From positions 186,001 to 250,000 of the forward strand of contig CDRNVI010000004.1 in assembly GCA_977017575.1 (NCBI GenBank): a stretch of DNA of 64,000 nt, written 5' to 3'. Of the stretch, positions 60,303 through 64,000 are shown piece after piece (within the stretch, counting starts at the first letter, position 1; every line of letters begins with the position of its first letter). The position numbers and the translations under genes were made by a program. Under the pieces are notes generated by a model that made no database searches, was not told where the DNA came from, and was given only the letters and a program-made list of their open reading frames with translations. Source of the DNA: Paramoeba atlantica. Its lineage: Eukaryota > Discosea.

Positions 60303-61668
60303 TCCATCGGGATGTAGACTCTTGAGCTCCGCTACTTTCTCCTCAACGCTAAGGTTCGAGTCAAAATATACGTTGTCGAGGATACGCGTAGCTTTGCTTA
60401 GGTTACCAGCCCTAGCCGTTCGAAGCGCACTGCGGATTGATCGGCGGTCGACTTCACGTTCAAGTTTCTCGTCAGGTGAGGAGAACGCCGGCTCCTCGTT
60501 GCGCAATTTGTTTGGCACATGATACTTCCGCTGGATCGCTTGTCGCACAGTGGTGAGTGAGTCGCGGGGTGCGTTTAGAAACTTGTGCCAGACGGATGTT
60601 TTCTCTGTTATAAGCTTGAGCGTGGGATATCCTCGCAGGATTGATCTAAAGATTGCTATGACGTGAGCGGCAAACGTGGGGTCGATGTGGGCGAGTGGGG
60701 GAAGAGGCTCCAAGTCGCATCCCGTGTCACAATCTTGTGTTTCTTCGATATCCAAAAATGGCGTTTGTGTCACAATACGGTTGAGCTTTACCACCCGTAA
60801 TCGGAAGATGTTAATCTTGTGAGATGCAGGTAGATATAGAAATCCTGATGGACCTGGCTGATGCTGCGGTGTGTAGGAAATCTTTACCCTGATTGCACCT
60901 TTTCTAGAATGTCGCGTAACAACTTCTCCAATCGACTGATAAATCTCACTGCTGTGGCGGAATTTCCAATGTAGCTCGCAAGTAGTTCCTTTTCCCCAGT
61001 CGTTGATTATCTTTAGTATTTGGTCCGGAGCTTTCATTGTTTCTTCGGCGACCTCGGCCACCCGATCGTCCTCCGAGATGTCTGATCCTGATGCAGATGA
61101 GCTCTCCGATCCTTCGTCATGTGACATGTCCGCTTGTCCGAGGTTCGCCTTCGTTAGATCAGAGCTACGGAGTATCACTTTTACCTTTTTCGGAGTTTTC
61201 TTCAGTCGTGTCTCTTTTCTGATCTTAATTTTCAAGGATGACTCTCCAGTTTGACTTCTTCGTAGAATTTCATTTCTCCGAACACTGGCAAAAGCGGTTT
61301 CCTCGTCTTTCGTGTTGTGGCGGCCGTGGTCTGACGTTGGGTTTTTCTCGATGCTTTGCGCTTTGTGTTCCATCTTCTTTTGCCAGTTGAGGGGAATATG
61401 CTGTGGAATGGGGGTTGTGTACATGAGGTCGTCGTACGTGCTAGCGTCTTGGATGAGTTTCTTGTTTGCCTCAAACTGGTCCCATGATCCAATCTCGTGT
61501 CTATTCGCTTGTTCCGTAAAGTTCAAGTTGTGCTCCTTTACGCCAGTGGACCTCACTGCTGCAGTGTTCTGCTGCTGATGCGACGGCGTGCCTTGCGCCG
61601 CCCTCGGGGGAGGTTCTGACATAAAAGAAAGAAAAGCAAAGTAGTAAAAATTCAACAAGGTACAGAAA

Positions 61669-62072
61669 TAATAATAATAATAATAATAATATACCACTTT
61701 CTGACTAAGTGGCTAAGTGTTCGACTATTATGACAAAGAAATGTTGACATTATCTTTCGCTACTCCTAAATGCCGCTTACAACAGGAATATAGACATGAG
61801 GCCTTATCACGGCACTTATGGCCGCATTCGGCCGTAGAATTTATAACTCTACACGCTGTGGTTGAGGGATTCACTGGTTCACGCACGAGTTCGACTGCTG
61901 CCTCGTTCGCTAGTTTGTCCACGAGTTCATTCATAAAGTTTCCGCTATGAGCTCGAACTTTCACTACGAAAATCTTGTATTTCTTCAAAATCGAACGGGC
62001 CAAGCTGGAAATACGTTCAAGCAAATCTGCATTTTCCCAGTCTGCGTATTTACCCAACTGATACGGTACACG
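61669..62072 (-). mobile_element. R-type LINE 3' end: RNase H tail, Cys-rich end, (ATT)n
   Basis: The minus strand reads VRVPYQLGKYADWENADLLE, FVVKVRAHSGNFMNELVDKL (RNase H C-terminal block with its His and Asp), then CRVINSTAECGHKCRDKASC LYSC, a Cys-rich tail that may bind zinc, stop near 61,726. The 3' UTR has the stem CCACTT...AAGTGG and then (ATT)n at 61,669-61,693. RNase H followed by a Cys/His motif is the layout of ingi-clade LINEs. The upstream part is cut by the duplicated A1 block at 62,073. Confidence 0.75.
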
Positions 62073-64000
62073 TACTTCAAATAAAGGCGATAATCGTATG
62101 GACTAAACTGCAAATTCAATCATTCTTAATATTTCATATATTTCGTCTGAACTATTACCTGACTTTCCGAGTTACGACTATATACGTTGACAACGCCTGC
62201 GTAGCGAAAACTACGAAATTCAGATGAAAAGCTGCCTCCAGTGACTTTACATTCTTTGCTTAATAAAATTCACAAGCTTAAGAACACACTTTTTATAAAG
62301 AACACCTACCAAGAATATAAAGAATGAATAATGAGTAAACTATTAAAACAAGCAAAATTCACTCCAAACAAACAAAATTCACTCCTTGGTTCCTCCTATT
62401 GTAAAGCATATTGAGAAAAGTACAGACATTAACAGCAGCAATACTCTCCGTGAGCTCTTTATCTGAAATAAGTTAATATCAACTTAGATCATGAGATGAT
62501 ATCAACGTAGATGACGGGGAATTTTATCAAATCGAATAGAGGTTGTAAGTGAAAGGAAATTCTGATTAGTGTTCAAGTCCTCCGAGCCACTGAATTGGTG
62601 GAAAGTATTGTCGGAGTTGCGTGGCAATTGTGTACGCGTTCATCTTCTCTATTTCAAGTTGGAACGCTTCTTTGACATCCTTCACGTTTTGTTGTGACCG
62701 TTGTGCGAGCGAGACAATGAGAGTTTTCGTGTTGTTGTGCAACTGTCCTAATTCGGTCATTGCCAAGCAGCTGAAACTTTCTTTCGGTATGCCCCCTTGT
62801 ACAACGTATTTTTTGTGCTTGCGCTCAAGGGCATTTTGGATTAACTGCTCGACGGAGGTTTTGGCATAGCTCGGGGCACAACTGTGAACTACGGTGACAT
62901 CGTAGAGAATTTCTCCGAGATGGGACCACATGATACCGAGATCAGGGCCTGATCGCATACGTCTTGCTCTGCATGGGTGATGTTCAGAGAGCTCTTCGGA
63001 TATGGTGGCCTTACATTTGGTGCAGAAGAATGATGAATGTACTCGAGGTTCTATAACATGGGGCACCCCTGCTTTGGCACACAATTCACCTAGGAAACAG
63101 ACTAATCGTGTGTGCTTCTTCGTTGCATTTATCCCACAGCATTGTGTACATCCAGGAATGTGCTGGAAGATGGTATCAGAAGAATATTCTGTCAGGCATC
63201 CCGGGCATACCACACTCTTAGGCATATTTTCTGGCACTATTCCCAGGCGCATCATTATACAGAAACGGAAGAGGTACGGATTGATGTAGTTGCTGGTTGA
63301 TTGCAGGTGGTGAAATGATGCGGATCCTCGCTCCATTAGTTCTTTGAGGCGCATGTCCTTTCTCAGCTCGGTTGCAAATCGTTTTTGTTCAGATCGTATT
63401 GCTTTCATGACTAATCGCTTGGAAGTATCATTCTTCTGGCTGTCACGTTCGTTCAGAGCCCTGTTTCGCTTGGATCCCGCTATGACCACCGGAGCGTTAT
63501 TGGTTTTGGATTGCTCTTCAATGGCTTTGCGAGACGCTTGGAAAAAGTGCTTTTGCTTCAAACATGACGGAGTAAGTCCGAGTCCGCCGAGATATTGCGG
63601 AAGTGTGGCGAGTTTTGCAGTAGGGCCCGTTGCATTAAACCAATGCTGAATACTGCCTACTTCCGCGTCGAACTGCTGGGCGATTTCAAGGGATGCTTCG
63701 GGCTTGTGTACTCGGAGGTGATAGTCTTGACGGGGGATGGTGCACCGATTCAGAATTGCGAGGGATAGGTTGCTCGGTCCCATGAGTCGAAGACGGCGAA
63801 AGAGACACTTGTGTTTGTCCATCTTTTTCTTTAGGCATTCACTTACCATCTCGTCCTGTCCGATATATGCACCTAGAATTTTCACTGTTTCTTGCGGGCA
63901 GGCTACCCCCATCGCTTGCAGAGTTTGGGGCGTCCATGGAGTGTCTGTTTTCTTGAACCATTCGCATTTCTGGAAGTTCATTTCCAGTCCCAGAAGTCGT
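62073..64000 (-). repeat. Second copy of the A1 3' part and its flank (duplication)
   Basis: Nearly identical to 56,644-58,084 joined to 58,618-59,103, running off the window. It includes 490 bp downstream of the stop codon. Differences are few: single bases such as the G/A at 57,671/63,100, and a 3-bp gap near 63,650. The frame 62,566-63,981 is open for 471 codons through RT thumb, knuckle and endonuclease, without the 533-bp insert. Confidence 0.9.
62566..63981 (-). CDS. A1 LINE RT thumb, knuckle and endonuclease, open
   Basis: The frame runs from MNFQKCEWFKKTDTPWTPQT (RT block 6) through VKILGAYIGQDEMVSECLKK, YLGGLGLTPSCLKQKHFFQA, EEQSKTNNAPVV, CPGCLTEYSSD with HIPGCTQCCG, FFCTKCKATISEEL and MRSGPDLGIMWSHLGEILYD to WLGGLEH-stop. 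It continues beyond the right edge of the window. It shows what the A1 frame looks like without the insert at 58,085. Confidence 0.88.
   Translation of the reverse strand: MNFQKCEWFKKTDTPWTPQTLQAMGVACPQETVKILGAYIGQDEMVSECLKKKMDKHKCLFRRLRLMGPSNLSLAILNRCTIPRQDYHLRVHKPEASLEIAQQFDAEVGSIQHWFNATGPTAKLATLPQYLGGLGLTPSCLKQKHFFQASRKAIEEQSKTNNAPVVIAGSKRNRALNERDSQKNDTSKRLVMKAIRSEQKRFATELRKDMRLKELMERGSASFHHLQSTSNYINPYLFRFCIMMRLGIVPENMPKSVVCPGCLTEYSSDTIFQHIPGCTQCCGINATKKHTRLVCFLGELCAKAGVPHVIEPRVHSSFFCTKCKATISEELSEHHPCRARRMRSGPDLGIMWSHLGEILYDVTVVHSCAPSYAKTSVEQLIQNALERKHKKYVVQGGIPKESFSCLAMTELGQLHNNTKTLIVSLAQRSQQNVKDVKEAFQLEIEKMNAYTIATQLRQYFPPIQWLGGLEH

Larger units (their letters stand above)
57137..61622 (-). 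pseudogene. A1 polyprotein: RT and REL endonuclease, interrupted only by insertions
   Basis: Three open blocks of 440, 435 and 316 codons (60,303-61,622; 58,618-59,922; 57,137-58,084) join in one frame when inserts and one target copy are subtracted, giving about 1,190 residues. MSEPPPRAAQGTPSHQQQNT starts it. GSWDQF and WGKGTTCELHWKF lie in the N-terminal third. The RT has GASPGPTGLSEAML, GIRPIAIGETLLKV, AIDYKNAYNTPTR, GVRQGSALSSLYF and VRAYMDDITLSS. The knuckle CPGCLTEYSSD...HIPGCTQCCG with KKH, FFCTKC and HPC precedes MRSGPDLGIMWSHLGEILYD (endonuclease). It ends WLGGLEH. The endonuclease would nick the target and the RT would prime from the nick. Confidence 0.85.
56644..61668 (-). mobile_element. 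REL LINE of family A1, full length with two insertions
   Basis: From 5' to 3': SL tail (61,653-61,668), 30-nt leader, ORF start at 61,622, ORF to 57,137, 3' UTR of up to 490 bp. Two inserts interrupt it: an SL-headed retroposon (59,936-60,302, 13-bp duplication) and a 533-bp segment of unknown type (58,085-58,617). The element abuts the (ATT)n tail of an R LINE at its 5' side. This is the only A1 copy that can be followed end to end. Apart from the insertions it looks intact, so it was active recently. Confidence 0.85.

Overview
This is a repeat-dense stretch of a eukaryotic nuclear genome in which I recognise no host gene: nearly all of the 64 kb can be assigned to transposable elements inserted into, beside or through one another. 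A 34-36 nt sequence ending ACAGTTTCTGTACCTTGTTG, or its 3' part, sits at the 5' end of retroelement copies or inserts at eight places. It closely resembles the kinetoplastid/diplonemid spliced leader (SL), whose 3' end is of the type CAGTTTCTGTACTTTATTG. With VIPER/DIRS-like tyrosine-recombinase retroelements and restriction-like-endonuclease (REL) LINEs of CRE/R2 type, this points to a euglenozoan (kinetoplastid or diplonemid). That assignment is inference. Families, with names used only here: A1 and A2, REL LINEs of CRE/R2 type with a C-terminal CCHC/CCHH knuckle and an SGPDL...D(V/L/F)TV endonuclease; B, a second REL LINE (YLDD RT, RPADVF...DFAVTH endonuclease, structured 3' UTR, poly(A)); R, a LINE with a C-terminal RNase H, perhaps ingi-like; an APE-endonuclease LINE scrap; tRNA-derived SINEs; Tc1/mariner elements and deletion derivatives; DIRS/VIPER-like elements (gag, tyrosine recombinase, RT-RNase H), all treated as fossils; and PAL, a palindrome-rich element with 9-bp target duplications that I cannot place in a known family. 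Region by region: 0-5.9 kb holds DIRS remnants and one PAL copy. 5.9-10.4 kb is a minus-strand A2 LINE broken by a SINE (14-bp TSD) and an R LINE (7-bp TSD). 10.4-15 kb has an A1 scrap, a 330-bp tandem repeat, a 1.55-kb Tc1 element, a mariner scrap and an A2 5' end with a SINE. 15-20.2 kb is a long B LINE abutting an SL-headed A1-like 5' end. 20.3-24.8 kb has two A2 blocks head to head. 25-31.4 kb is a nest of A1, an SL-headed retroposon, Tc1 derivatives, another LINE and an A1 copy inserted in DIRS gag. 31.4-38.4 kb is a head-to-tail array of B LINE copies joined through A-tracts. 38.4-48.2 kb has A1/A2/B fragments and an APE scrap. 48.2-56.5 kb has a duplicated DIRS gag, a DIRS element, and two PAL copies in inverted orientation, one nested in A2 nested in the DIRS element. 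56.6-61.7 kb is a nearly complete A1 LINE whose 1,190-aa frame is interrupted only by two insertions. 62.1-64 kb is a near-identical second copy of part of it. The sequence suggests that LINE mRNAs here are trans-spliced and reverse transcribed with the SL attached, and that short SL-headed transcripts are retroposed in the same way, presumably by these LINE machineries.
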